From the NCBI GenBank assembly GCA_030247885.1, contig JAPDRO010000008.1:558001-622000 (forward strand): a stretch of DNA of 64,000 bases, written 5' to 3'. The notes under the pieces are model-generated. The model worked only from the letters and a program-made list of their open reading frames with translations, was not told where the DNA came from and did no database searches. Each line of letters begins with the position of its first letter. The first letter of the stretch is position 1. Made by a program: the position numbers and the translations under genes. The stretch comes from Taxawa tesnikishii (nom. ined.) (Eukaryota; Ascomycota; Dothideomycetes; Dothideales). Shown one piece after another: positions 1-10,002 of this stretch.

Positions 1-553
1 TTGCTTGCACAGACACAGTCAAGGCAAAGACCCCGTTTTTACGCTCTGGGTCAGGGCTCAGTTAACTGCGGGAAGACCAAAAACGCTCCCAACGGCCAGA
101 CACGCGCCATCCATCGCCCAAGCACCTTTCGCACGCACAAGAACCTGACGCTTCCTCCTCAAGCTTTACTGCTGAACCCGGAACACACCAAAGCCGTTTG
201 GACAGAGCCCCGCGTGTCTCATCTCTCCACGTCTACTTCCTGCTTCTGACTGACTGACTGACTGACTGACTGTTGTCGTTGCCCGTTCGTTGCAGTCTTG
301 ACTGACGACAACAACAACAATCTCCAACTGCAACCCGTCTTTCGTTTGCATCCCGCTGCAGCTTACCTACCGCATGCCGCATCGTCCAACGGCCGAGTAA
401 ACACACCCACGCTTCTCCAACATTTCTCAAAATTCACCACCCGAGCAACAAACTGCTACTTGAAGTCGCCGTGGACTCGACCCAACTCGAACCATTCACT
501 TCTGATTCATAACTCTTTCTGGCCTCGCTTCACCTGGACAATCGACCAGCATC
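1..553. promoter_or_regulatory. Upstream/5' UTR region with CTGA microsatellite
   Basis: No gene is supported here. The stretch is rich in C, T and CAA tracts, as expected for a promoter and 5' UTR of the gene starting at 554. It holds a CTGA tetranucleotide run at about 246-272 and a CAA tract near 308-320. Short open frames in it lack any recognisable domain. Confidence 0.5.
246..272. repeat. (CTGA)n microsatellite
   Basis: Nearly seven uninterrupted copies of CTGA lie about 280 bp upstream of the start codon at 554. This is a simple tandem repeat, probably in the promoter or 5' UTR. Confidence 0.9.
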
Positions 554-2073
554 ATGGCCAACCACGATCCATCGCACTCACGCTCCGGCTCGGCCGACTC
601 GGGCTCTTCTCACGGTGCTTCCTACCAGTTGATCCTGGACCACATTCTTTCGTATCCCGGAACCTACGAGATGCCCCTCAGGACCATGTACACGCTGAAC
701 TGTGCTCCGCGAGCTCAACCTCTTCCCTCGCCGGCCCGCAATGGTAGCCCTCCTTCGAGCCCGGGTTACTCGCCAACATCTCCCGGCTCCCCTTGGAAGG
801 GCAACGGTGCTACTCAGCAATTCGCTTCGTCCCTAATGTCTCAACTGTCTCAAATGCCAAATCAACCCACTTCCCTTCCGCCGAGCTTCATCACGTCTTT
901 CGTCATGAAGTGCTTCGCAGCCGACCTTACCCTTGTGGATTTCCCCAGTCTCTGACTGGGTTAGACTACCTCAAGGATCTTGAGACACGGAGAAGAAGAG
1001 AGATCGCATCGGCGCTCAACCGTCTAGGAATCCGGCGCGAGACTCTTGGTACAGCAGAAGACGAGCTTACTCAACATTATCCCGGCGTTCTCTCTTGGTT
1101 CAAATCCCTCGAGGACAAGGAACGCAAAGTTGAAGCACTGTACACGCAGCTCTACGTTGGACTACGGAGATGGGTATGCTTTGTCGTCACTGATAGGCTT
1201 CCGAAATTTTCTAACGCAGCTCCAGATCCTCATCAACGAACTCTCACTCACGCCCTTCAACAAGCACAACTGCGTTGCCATGCTTAACACTCTCTACCCA
1301 CCTGCAATTTCTTCGCAACCAACCTCGAAGCTAACTCCTACCATCCTAAAGCGTCAACGCGATGGCTTCTTCAAGTACATCCAGGGCGTGGAGAAGAGCG
1401 GCACCAGGGTTCTAGTCAACCTTATGCAACAAGGCAAGAAGCCGACCGACAAGAATGGCTGGGCTGCTGTGCGTGGCACACTGGAAACGTATCTTCAGGT
1501 AGCTAATAGCATCATTGCGGAATGCGCGGAGATTGTCGACATCGACGACGTCACAATCACTGCGAACACCACGAAGAGGAACGGTCGCAAGGTGGACTCC
1601 GGTATGAGCTTCAGCTCAACAGAGAGTCGGCCTTCCACCAGCAGCAGTAGCAGCAATGTCGGCAACAGCGAGAAGCCAGCACGGGAGCTACGCTCGAAGA
1701 GATCCATGAACATCGCTCGCACCGGCAGCACGCTGGAGAAGATCGCCCGGGAGCTTAGAAACATCGGCCGCAGCAAGACTGAGGTGAACGAGATGGTGCC
1801 TCCCACTGCGGAAGTCAAGGCTGCCGACAACAAATCCATTTCTGAGGCAACCGGAGAAAAACAAGAGGCTTGCGCAAGATCCGCAGCCTAGGTGCCTTGA
1901 GCAACCTTCGCTCGGGCAACTCCAGTTCCAGTTCCCTGCAATCAAAGGTCAACAGACAAGGCAGCGAAACACCAGCGTTCAATGTTGACGAGATGAGACG
2001 TCAACGACTCATCTGGGAGGCGAACCAACAGAAGATAGCTATGAGTCACATGGCCATGGCGCCCATGGGATAG
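554..2073 (+). CDS. Conserved ascomycete protein of unknown function, two apparent frameshifts
   Basis: Start ATG at 554 in a good context. An intron at 1174-1219 (46 nt, GTATGC...CTAACGCAG) follows the tryptophan of a GLRRW motif. The product would be about 491 aa: a Ser/Pro-rich N-terminus with TYEMPLRTMYTLNC, a central block with LTGLDYLKDLETRRRREI, and a Ser-rich C-terminus with ELRSKRSMNIARTGSTLE. The central block recalls hypothetical proteins found widely in ascomycetes, but I know no function. The reading frame breaks twice. One base is missing in the TTCCCC run at 941-946, inside a block that reads as protein on both sides (TLVDFP then QSLTGLDYLKD). One is missing at the AAAAA run 1857-1861. 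With both restored, the spliced length is 1476 nt, divisible by three. The second break could instead be an intron (for example 1784-1878); the first cannot be without losing the conserved block. Confidence 0.7.
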
Positions 2074-3033
2074 TGGCTGCAACCCACTGATTCAACCAAA
2101 CGAATGTTTACGACTTTACGACCAAGATGACAGATAATCATCATACCAGGGGCGGTTTAACCTATGACCCAACATAGTACAAAGCTCCCTGTCATACCCA
2201 CTGGCAGGTGGTATGCGCGGAGTACATTCTCAGACTCGACGTCACCAAAGTTTCATTGCACACCCTTGTGACAGGTACATCAGCGGCGTCATAGAAGGCA
2301 GGAGATGCTCTCGCGAGCCAACTCAAAAGTCCTTTCGACTTCTCTTACCCTCGTGGCTTGGACCATTTGCACATCCTTCTCTATGTTTCTTTACTGCTTT
2401 TACCCAGACTCATTGCGACTGCGCTCTAGGAGCGCCTCGGATCGTTTGCGCATATCATGGTTCGTGTACGTGTGCAACGTGGAAAAGGAAAAGAGGGGCC
2501 GGTTGGTTGGCATGTAGGCATGGCGTTGGCGCCGATGGTGTTTGAGGCGAACCGGAAAAGGCTACGCGATGGATACCAACGAGGAAAAGGGTAGTGACTG
2601 GATCTAGTAATGCTTAAACAAGACCTAATCAATAACGCTCCTTGTCCAATTGTCGTTGCAGTGATACGATACACTCAAGGTGGTGGGCCCCCCTACGAAC
2701 CTTTTGGGCAATCGAGGCTCGCACAAGGGACGAAAACCACACCGAACACTTTGCTTCGCCCAATCTTTTCCCCAGATCTCTTGGGAACGGTGTGGATGTT
2801 TTCACTTCGCACCAAGGGTATCCTGAATGCCTCCACAGAGGATGCGAAGTGGTGCCGCGCGGAGCCAAGCCAAGCGGTCGTGGAAAAAGCTGCCGCCTTC
2901 ACGTACGCGTCCCGCTCACGCGACGACAACCCGCCCACTCTGTTTAACCGCCGGGTGTTTATGTGTGATTCACCAGAATAGTGTTCGCATCGTCCTTCGA
3001 CCCTTGATAAACGCGTGTGCTCCGAGATTCGCC
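2074..3033. other. Intergenic, no gene seen
   Basis: A 960-bp spacer between two same-strand genes. Short open frames here show no domain, splice pattern or coding bias that I trust. It should contain the 3' UTR of the upstream gene and the promoter of the MFS gene. Confidence 0.5.
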
Positions 3034-4839
3034 ATGTCACACACATCTATCGAACTCACGCCCGTACCGCCGGCCTACCCATCGACCGCAATTGCCCAAC
3101 TCGGCCAACTGCCACTCACCAAAACCATATCGCGTCCCGGCAGCGACCAAGCAACGGAAAACCATGCTGCTGCTGCTGCGGCGCCGGATGACTTGCCAGC
3201 GCGGACAGAGCTGGTCACTTCCAAGACCAGAACCGCTGCCGTCATCGCTTGTATCACACTAATCACGAGCATCTCGACTTTGCTGAACGGCCTGACCACG
3301 GTCGCGCTGCCGACTCTCGCAAGAGATCTGGGACTGAGAGAGGGCCTGTTGCTCTGGTGCGTATGCACCGTGCTTTCCCCACCGATTTCCAACAAGGCAG
3401 AGAGTGGTCTCAGAAAGATTTGCATTGCAACCACGTCTCTCACCGGGCTGACGACACGATCCCGACAGGCCAACCTCGATCCAGGCGCTTACCTGCGGTT
3501 GCACGCTCCTGCTGTCCGGCTCCCTTGCGGACGCGATGGGAAGCAGGCTCATGTACCTCACTGGTTGTCTGCTGCAGGCCGCTTTTGTCCTCGGATGCGG
3601 CCTCTCGCGCAACGCCGGCGAGATCATCGCCATGCGCGGTCTCAGCGGCATCGCCATCTCCCTCTGCCTGCCGAGCGCCGTGAGCATCATCACCACTTCT
3701 TTCGCCGGGAGGCGGAGGAATCTGGCGTTCGCTGCAATGGGTGGCGGTCAGCCCGTGGGCTTCTCGGTAGGTCTTGTGCTCGGTGGACTGCTCACCGACT
3801 CTGTCGGCTGGAGGGTCGGATTCTACGTCGCTGCTGCGGTCAACGTAGTCGTGTTCTGCATCGCTCTATGGGGTCTACCGCCCTCTTCTGGGACGGGTGA
3901 GAGGCTGTCGTGGGCACAGAAGTGGGAGCAGGTCAAGAACGATATCGATTGGATTGGAGCTATCATCGCCAGCACCTCCTTGGCCATGTTGTCTTATGTC
4001 TTTGCGTACGTACACATCTTGGGCTCAAGTACGGCCTTTCACTGAGTCGTTTGCAGCACGGTTACTGGGAGCACAAACAGCATCAAGGACCCATCTAGCA
4101 TCGCTCTGCTTTCGGTAGCGGTAGCTCTAGTCCCAGCCTTCATCGTCTGGGTGGGCAGGCAGGAGCGCTCCGGGAAACCCGCCATCATCCCCAACTCACT
4201 CTGGCGAAACCGAGTCTTCACCACCATCTGCATAGCCGTTTTCGTGACCTGGGGTGCTTTCAACGCCCTGGAGACCATACTGACGTTCTACTTCCAAGAA
4301 GTGCAGCGGCTCAGCGCGGTCGAGACGTCGATCCGCTTCCTGCCCGCACCGGTCTCGGGACTGGCGGCCAACATCTTGATCGGGCTGATCGTGCACCGCA
4401 TCCGCGCCGACGTCCTCGTCGTCGTCTCTACGCTGGTCTCGCTCGGCGCCTCCCTCAGCATGGCATTTGCCAACAGACATTCATCGTACTGGTCCTCGGC
4501 CTTCATTGCCAACCTGCTCAATCCCGTCGGCGCGGATACGCTTTTACGATCTCGAACTTGATCATCACGCAAGTCTTTCCGCCGCGCACGCAGGGTCTCG
4601 CCGGTGGCGTCTTCAATACTGTCAGCCAGATCGGGAAGAGTGTGGGTCTGGCTCTGGTTGCGGTCATCGCGGCGAGCACGACGCAGAAGTCCGGGTTTGT
4701 GGACAAGGAGAGCCCGGATGCGCTGATGGTTGGGTACAGAGCGACGTTCTGGTTCTGCTTTGCGCTTACTGCTGCTACACTGGTCGTGGCATTGTGGGGC
4801 TTGAGAAGGGTCGGAAAGGTCGGACACAAGAGAGACTAG
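3034..4839 (+). CDS. DHA2-type (14-TM) MFS drug/H+ antiporter, one apparent frameshift
   Basis: Start at ATG 3034 (GCCATG). Exons are 3034-3356, 3469-4005 and 4057-4839. Introns are 112 nt (donor GTGCGT) and 51 nt (GTACGT...TTTGCAG). Both junctions rebuild family sequence: the first gives LLLWPTSIQALTCGCTLLL and the second VFATVTGST. The product of about 547 aa has a short acidic cytoplasmic N-terminus, MFS motif A (SGSLADAMGSRLMYLTG) and motif C (GGGQPVGFSVGLVLGGLL), and many hydrophobic helices. This fits the Atr1-like aminotriazole/drug-resistance branch, with export of an unknown toxicant from the plasma membrane. One base is missing in the TTTT run 4542-4545, where family sequence continues in the next frame as FTISNLIITQVFPPRTQG. 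With it restored, the coding length (1644 nt) divides by three. Confidence 0.88.
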
Positions 4840-5377
4840 TCTGCGGAGCGCGCGTTCGCCTTCTGCTCGAGGGGAATTGTGTTCGTGTTGGTGCTACGAT
4901 CCAGATACACTCTGAAAGAAGAATGTGTCTTCTCCCCGCGGTTGTATCATAGACAGAGGTTGGCGTCCATTAATCTCCGCTCAATTATCACCTCAACAGC
5001 CCACCTCAGCATATACACCTGATTGGATGACACAACGGTTGGGTATACATGATGTTGTTGTTGTTAGTGACTGGCCTTCCTGGTTTTGAAAGAATAGTGT
5101 ACTACAGTTGGGAGATGCCTCTCGTCGTATGCGGATGGCATCTCCTTATTCAAGAGCTTGGATGTGAGAGCACAGTGCGGTGGAGGAGGGACGGCGAAAA
5201 GTTGACACACTCAGATTGACCGGATACATGTTCAACCGATGCCGGCACCCTATCTGAGATAACAATCCTGTCGATGCCCCAACCATGTTCTCCACGGTAT
5301 CGGCACTTTCCGATGGGCTTGCAGCATGATGTTATCGAACTGTCATTGTTGCTCATAACCTCGTCCATCCTTCTCAT
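4840..5377. other. Convergent 3' spacer
   Basis: A 538-bp gap between the 3' ends of the MFS gene and the methyltransferase gene. It should hold both 3' UTRs and terminators. No gene is seen. Confidence 0.55.
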
Positions 5378-6469
5378 CTACCGCGTTTTTCTCCTCAGTA
5401 TAGCTCCCACAACCTGGATACGGCCGGTGTCCGCATAAGCGGGCGAGGTCAGCTCCTCGCCGAACATATCTGGATGGATGATCTTGTACGACACAAGCTC
5501 GGCGCCGTCAATCTTCCTGATCTGCTCAAGGAATGGGTCGTAACCCGGTCGCTGGAACGGGATCGGCACGCCAGTATAGATCATGAGAACGCCGTTCTCC
5601 GCTAACGTACGGACGCCTTCCTCGACGATGCGCAAGGGCAGAGCGAGACCCTGTTGCGCTCCTCCGGCCGCGTACATGGGTACACCCTCATCGCCGGAGG
5701 CAATGTAGGGCGGATTGCTGACGATGAGGTCGATGTCGTCTCTCGACTCGACAGCAGCGAAGAGATTCGACTCGCCGAACTCAACCCGACAGTCGGCCAG
5801 TTTCGCATTGATTTTCCCCAAACGCAGTGCTTTCGGGTTCAGATCCAGGCCCAGGACGTGGCTCTGCGGATAATCTCGAGCCACGTGGATGGCGCCTGCA
5901 CCGGAGCCGCAGCAGACATCGACAACGGTTCGTGGCTTTGAGGGCAACAGACTTTTGGACGTCTGGGCGAGGAATTTCAGGAAGAAATACGTGTCGGGAC
6001 CGAAGAATACGGCATCGTCCTGCTTGGTCGGGAAGGCGGAGTGGAAGTAGAGGATCTTGTCGAGATTTCCACTGTCGGCGCCAACGTCCGGAAGATACAG
6101 GTCGGAGACGCGAAATTCGGATTTCACGTGGCCGTCGTGTTGCCCGCCGCGCGTTACGATGGAGGCATCCTGCAGCTGCGTGACAAGATGCGAAGGCAGC
6201 AATTCGGCCAGGCGGTCTCTGCGTTATACGGTTGGCAACTGCTTGGACGAGCGGATTCTCAGGTCCGAGGGGAGGTCGACATACTGATGGCAAGAGAGGC
6301 TCCAGCCGAAGAAGTCTTCGAGCGTCGCGACATGACGCGCGTCCCGGTCGCGAACGCGTTTGCTTACAACTCTGTCCTGAGACTCGGGAGTCGGGCAGAT
6401 GAAGGTGTAGTCGCGTTGGCGGAGGAAGTCGGCCAGGGCCAGGAAGGCTGCGTCTGTGTTTGCCGGCAT
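5378..6469 (-). CDS. NPPY-type class I SAM-dependent methyltransferase
   Basis: Two exons, 6285-6469 and 5378-6218, with a 66-nt intron (GTATGT...TAACGCAG). The intron length is a multiple of three but contains an in-frame stop, so splicing is required. The product has 341 aa. Residues about 160-172 form SAM motif I (VVDVCCGSGAGAI). Residues about 230-233 are NPPY, the signature of methyltransferases acting on amide or exocyclic amino groups (PrmC/HemK, RsmC and relatives). The upstream block FFGPDTYFFLKFL is typical of bacterial-like MTS-fold proteins. The substrate cannot be read from sequence; glutamine N5 or a nucleic-acid base are both possible. The start at 6469 (MPANTD) is preferred over the ATG 10 codons upstream because the extra residues look non-conserved, but this is not certain. 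No signal or membrane segment is visible. Confidence 0.85.
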
Positions 6470-6657
6470 TGGTGAGGTGTGATGTCTGTACAGGTACACA
6501 GGCTAAGAACCACTACTACAGGCAGGGCTGTGGCTGCGTAACGTTATACACGCACACTGTTTCCCGTCGATGGCGCGATCGAGAGGACGAGCAATCATGA
6601 CGGCAAGCGTGGACGGCGCGTGTGGGGGAGTGGGAGGGTGGGAGGTGGGAAGTGGGA

Positions 6658-6680
6658 GCGGAAGCGGAAGCGGAAGCGAA
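6658..6680. repeat. (GCGGAA)n short tandem repeat
   Basis: Three full GCGGAA units plus a partial one, at the end of a longer G/A-rich tract. It lies in the spacer between two divergent genes. Confidence 0.8.
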
Positions 6681-6735
6681 TGACTCGGCGCACCATCGGC
6701 ACCGCGGAGCCGTCTGGTGATTGGCCGTTTGGCCG

Positions 6736-6763
6736 TCTCATCTCTCATCTCTCATCTCTCATC
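6736..6763. repeat. Four perfect copies of TCTCATC
   Basis: A perfect 7-bp unit is repeated four times head to tail (28 bp), in the divergent spacer about 590 bp before the start of the heme-oxygenase-like gene. Confidence 0.9.
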
Positions 6764-7355
6764 GCGCAGAGCCTCAAAACTCGATCCGGAAGGAAGCGGG
6801 GTAGAGCACATGACGCTAGACGGCAGGATCGATGTTCCTTGCAGCAAACTCGTCTCGTCCAGCGATCTCTGCTCGCACCCGTCTTTTCCAAAGCACCGTC
6901 GCCGAGAAATAGCGCCGCCAACTAATGCCTTCCAACGAATACAAACCGCACCTCGCCCGCATATGTCCAAGGCCCCCTTGTTTAGGCGGAGCAAACTCCT
7001 TTGCCTTTTCGGCATCGGTGCTTGGAGTCCGTGTGGTGTCATCTGCGTGTCATGAGACCCCCTCTGCTTGAGTCTCCGCCATCCTGAAAACGGGCAGGGC
7101 AGGACCTGGATCGTTGTCGGCCGTCATCCCGGCCTCTGCAAGCGACGATTACCTCATGGAATGTGGGAAAACCCCCACGTCGCCACAAACAATCCCATGC
7201 TCAGTGCATACAATGCCATATCCAGTAGAAACGTGTTTCATTGATGCCTGCTATTGCTTCTCCCCTTCCCCTTTCACGCAACCCCAACCTTCACACTTTC
7301 CTTTTCTTTTCTGTTTTGACTGTCAATTGATTTGCAGTCAACCACTCCACCGACC

Positions 7356-9578
7356 ATGTTGTCTCTGATCGTCCTTGTGCAATTCGTCTGCTTCCTCGCC
7401 GTGACATTCGGCGCACTGAAGGCGGTCGAGGCGGCTAGGCGGCTCCTCGCCAGACGCAAACATGGAAGAAGAGACGCCGAATCACCGCCCAGCCCCGCGG
7501 TAAAACCGTCATCTGGAGAGAAACACTCTGTATCTGAAAAGTCCATTCCTGAGATCCACCGACCCAATGCCGAGACCGAGGGGATGGAGAAGATCAAGGA
7601 GCTGTACTACAAGCTCCAGAACCTGGAGCAGTACCCAGACATCCTACCGGAGTGCAGAGACTTGTTGATCCAACTGTTCTCCGAGACCCTTGCGGAAGCA
7701 CAGAGGGACCGTGAATCGAATATCCTGTCCGTCGAGCACTACACACGAGAGGCACTGGCCAAGTTTTTGCGAACCGGAGACGATGCGACTACACAGAAGT
7801 GGGAAGAGTACAACGTGAGAAGAAGAGCTGGCGCGCCGCGGGACATGTTCAAAGACGAGGAGGAGGCCAAGTGGTGGTTGAAGCAAGCGGCTCCGGTGAA
7901 GTATGTTGACGGGGCTTGGCTCGGTCACATCAACAAGATATCCACACCGTTCGCGTGGCGGAGAGCAACCAAAGACGCCTGGCAAGTCATGTCAGAGGAG
8001 CTTGGCGATGGGGACTTGGACAAGAACCACGTCAAAGTCTACCGCGATCTCATGGAAGAGATCAACGCCGGCATACCTGAAGGTGATAGCCACGACTTCA
8101 TTCATCCAAGGCACGATCTCGACCAACCGCGGGTCTGGAAGGCGGCTATTGCTCAGTTGCTCGTTTCCCTTTTCCCGCACGAGTTTTTGCCCGAGATCCT
8201 TGGCTTCAACATGTCTTACGAAGGACTTCCGCTGCACCTTATGAAAACCGTCAAGGAGCTCGATGAGCTGAAGCTCAACTCATACTATTTCGTGCTCCAC
8301 ATTGCGATCGACAACGCCGACAGCGGACACTCGAAGATGGCCATGGAAGCTGCGATCGAGTACATCGAGCACGAGCGATCCATAGGTGGAGAGGATGCGG
8401 CTCAGCAGGCTTGGAGACGAGTGCAGGCCGGTATTATCCTGGCCGATGGCCTTCCCACAACACCCGAGTCTCCCTCCCTGAAGAAGCCAGCCGTCGACTC
8501 CTTTCCCCGGAACGAGCGCGAGGCTGAGGTGGTCAAGATCTTCCAATCCAAGGCGCCCGTGGCACACAAGATTCATTGTAGCAGCCGCCTCAAGATCGGA
8601 CGACACAGCCTGGTTGACTGGCTCGAGCCCAACGCCTTCGCCTCCAAGCAGTGGCAGATGGACTTCCTGGAAGACCTCAGCAATATGAAGCCCTGGGTAC
8701 GCAAAGGCGACAGCTACAACAGCCGCTTGATCCGCGAGCTCTCCTGGGAAGGCAAGATGTTCGGTTCGTTCACGCAGACCGAAGTCGACGCCGTCAAGCG
8801 GTGGATCGACGGCATGGGCCCGGCCTCCAGCTCTCTCTACTGGGACTTCGTCGGCCGTCCCGAAGTCAATTCCGCAGAAGCATGCCAAAAGCAAGACGTT
8901 CGCGTCGACTATCCCGTCCTTCGCCAAATCTGGCCACAGGGCCTCTCCGTCACCGCCCCGTCCTCGTCCACGCTCGCGGACTCGAAGCTCTTCTCCGGCC
9001 GTCCGACGAACTTGGACAAACTCATCCCGCTTTGGTTCGCACACCCCTGTCTCCTCGAGAACTTCGTCACCGTTCCCGCCAAAGTCGCCAATGCTCTCGG
9101 CTCCGCCGTCGTACGCGTGCTGCGTGCTCAGTCCGGATTCGAAGTCGAGGGCCCCGGCGTCGCAGGCATGGACGAGGTAGCTCGCCCGCACGTCGTCGGA
9201 CTCGTCGAGCTCGGGCTCGAGATGATGCGTTCGCTATCCCTGCCCGAGCCGTCGTCATTGCTGGAGGCGCTGCACGGACGTGACGAGGGCTTTGCGACTC
9301 AGATGCTGCATTTCTCCATGAAGCCGATGCAGAACCAGAGTCTGCTGATCGGCCTTGCCTGGGCTTTCATGCAGCTCCACGAGGCCATGGCAGCGTCCGA
9401 CCTGCTCGGCGAAGACGGCAAGAGAGCGCTGGCCGATATCGCGCACAGGGAGCGCGGGAACCTGGACCTGTGTTTGGATGAGATCAAGAACGACGATCTG
9501 AGGTGGAAAGATTTCTGCAGAGGGTACAATCTCGGCGTCGTGGAGATACGGTCGTGCTTCGAACAAGAGAGGGCATGA
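7356..9578 (+). CDS. Membrane-anchored heme-oxygenase-like (Haem_oxygenas_2 / diiron type) protein
   Basis: Single exon of 740 aa. The ATG at 7356 (ACCATG) is chosen because it opens directly into a hydrophobic anchor (residues about 2-22) followed by an Arg/Lys-rich stop-transfer stretch. Residues about 250-330 carry HPRHDLDQ, FPHEFLPEILGFNMSYE and HIAIDNADSGHSKMA. I read these as the Glu/His ligand helices of iron-containing redox enzymes with the heme-oxygenase fold, the superfamily of diiron oxidases such as UndA, BesC and SznF. Ligand candidates are E280, E289, H315, D319 and H325. The remaining 400 residues match no domain I recognise. A second helical, metal-ligand-poor region around 640-700 might be a degenerate copy. 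Family membership is fairly secure; the metal, the substrate and the reaction are unknown. The flanking genes (methyltransferase, F-box) do not reveal a pathway. Confidence 0.75.
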   Translation: MLSLIVLVQFVCFLAVTFGALKAVEAARRLLARRKHGRRDAESPPSPAVKPSSGEKHSVSEKSIPEIHRPNAETEGMEKIKELYYKLQNLEQYPDILPECRDLLIQLFSETLAEAQRDRESNILSVEHYTREALAKFLRTGDDATTQKWEEYNVRRRAGAPRDMFKDEEEAKWWLKQAAPVKYVDGAWLGHINKISTPFAWRRATKDAWQVMSEELGDGDLDKNHVKVYRDLMEEINAGIPEGDSHDFIHPRHDLDQPRVWKAAIAQLLVSLFPHEFLPEILGFNMSYEGLPLHLMKTVKELDELKLNSYYFVLHIAIDNADSGHSKMAMEAAIEYIEHERSIGGEDAAQQAWRRVQAGIILADGLPTTPESPSLKKPAVDSFPRNEREAEVVKIFQSKAPVAHKIHCSSRLKIGRHSLVDWLEPNAFASKQWQMDFLEDLSNMKPWVRKGDSYNSRLIRELSWEGKMFGSFTQTEVDAVKRWIDGMGPASSSLYWDFVGRPEVNSAEACQKQDVRVDYPVLRQIWPQGLSVTAPSSSTLADSKLFSGRPTNLDKLIPLWFAHPCLLENFVTVPAKVANALGSAVVRVLRAQSGFEVEGPGVAGMDEVARPHVVGLVELGLEMMRSLSLPEPSSLLEALHGRDEGFATQMLHFSMKPMQNQSLLIGLAWAFMQLHEAMAASDLLGEDGKRALADIAHRERGNLDLCLDEIKNDDLRWKDFCRGYNLGVVEIRSCFEQERA

Positions 9579-10002
9579 AACTACGTACGAACGAAAAGCG
9601 AACGATTTGCTCGAATGCCCGGCTGTTTTTTGGAGGCTCGGCTTGCTGTATCTAGCGTTCAAGCGAAGGCTGTGTATTTATACCAACATGAGTTTTGACC
9701 CCGGGTCAGTCACTATCCTCTTGCCCAAGCATTGCTGCAGTTTTGTCGTGTCTGCAGACTGCGCGAAGATGGTTGCCTCACACATGGTGGTCTGCCAACC
9801 TAGTGGAATTGAGGAAGAGGAGGGTGTGTGATTGTGTCGTGGTTGGTTCAGTTCTGCGCCGCACCTTGTTCACTCACCCATTACATTTGGGTCACCTGTT
9901 GTTTCGTATCACAGAGGGATGACCTGGAAGTGGATGTATCATCCAATCCTTTCCCGATTTTGCACGTCTTGTGATATCGACGTTGAGACGGGCTACAATG
10001 AC
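9579..10002. other. Convergent 3' spacer
   Basis: A 424-bp gap between two convergent genes. It is AT-richer than the flanking exons, with no coding signal. It probably carries both 3' UTRs. Confidence 0.5.

Larger units (their letters stand above)
6470..7355. promoter_or_regulatory. Divergent promoter region with short tandem repeats
   Basis: An 886-bp spacer between the divergently transcribed methyltransferase and heme-oxygenase-like genes. It holds a purine-rich GGTGGGA/GCGGAA tract around 6637-6680 and four perfect TCTCATC units at 6736-6763. A pyrimidine run ending in TTTGCAG at about 7330-7337 looks like a 3' splice site, so a 5' UTR intron just before the ATG at 7356 is possible. No coding gene is supported. 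Confidence 0.55.

Noticed and set aside
941-948. Programmed ribosomal frameshifting as the cause of the frame breaks
   Set aside because: The sites share no slippery heptamer or downstream structure, and twelve recoding events in unrelated housekeeping genes is implausible compared with homopolymer miscalls.
1784-1878. Intron explaining the second frame break of the first gene
   Set aside because: The phase would fit, but donor and branch site are weak, and a one-base loss at the AAAAA run keeps the conserved-looking LRKIRSLGALSNLRSG block. Kept only as an alternative.
8280-9191. Minus-strand open frame of 303 codons inside the heme-oxygenase-like gene
   Set aside because: Antisense to a single-exon gene with recognised motifs; composition reflects GC-rich third positions.
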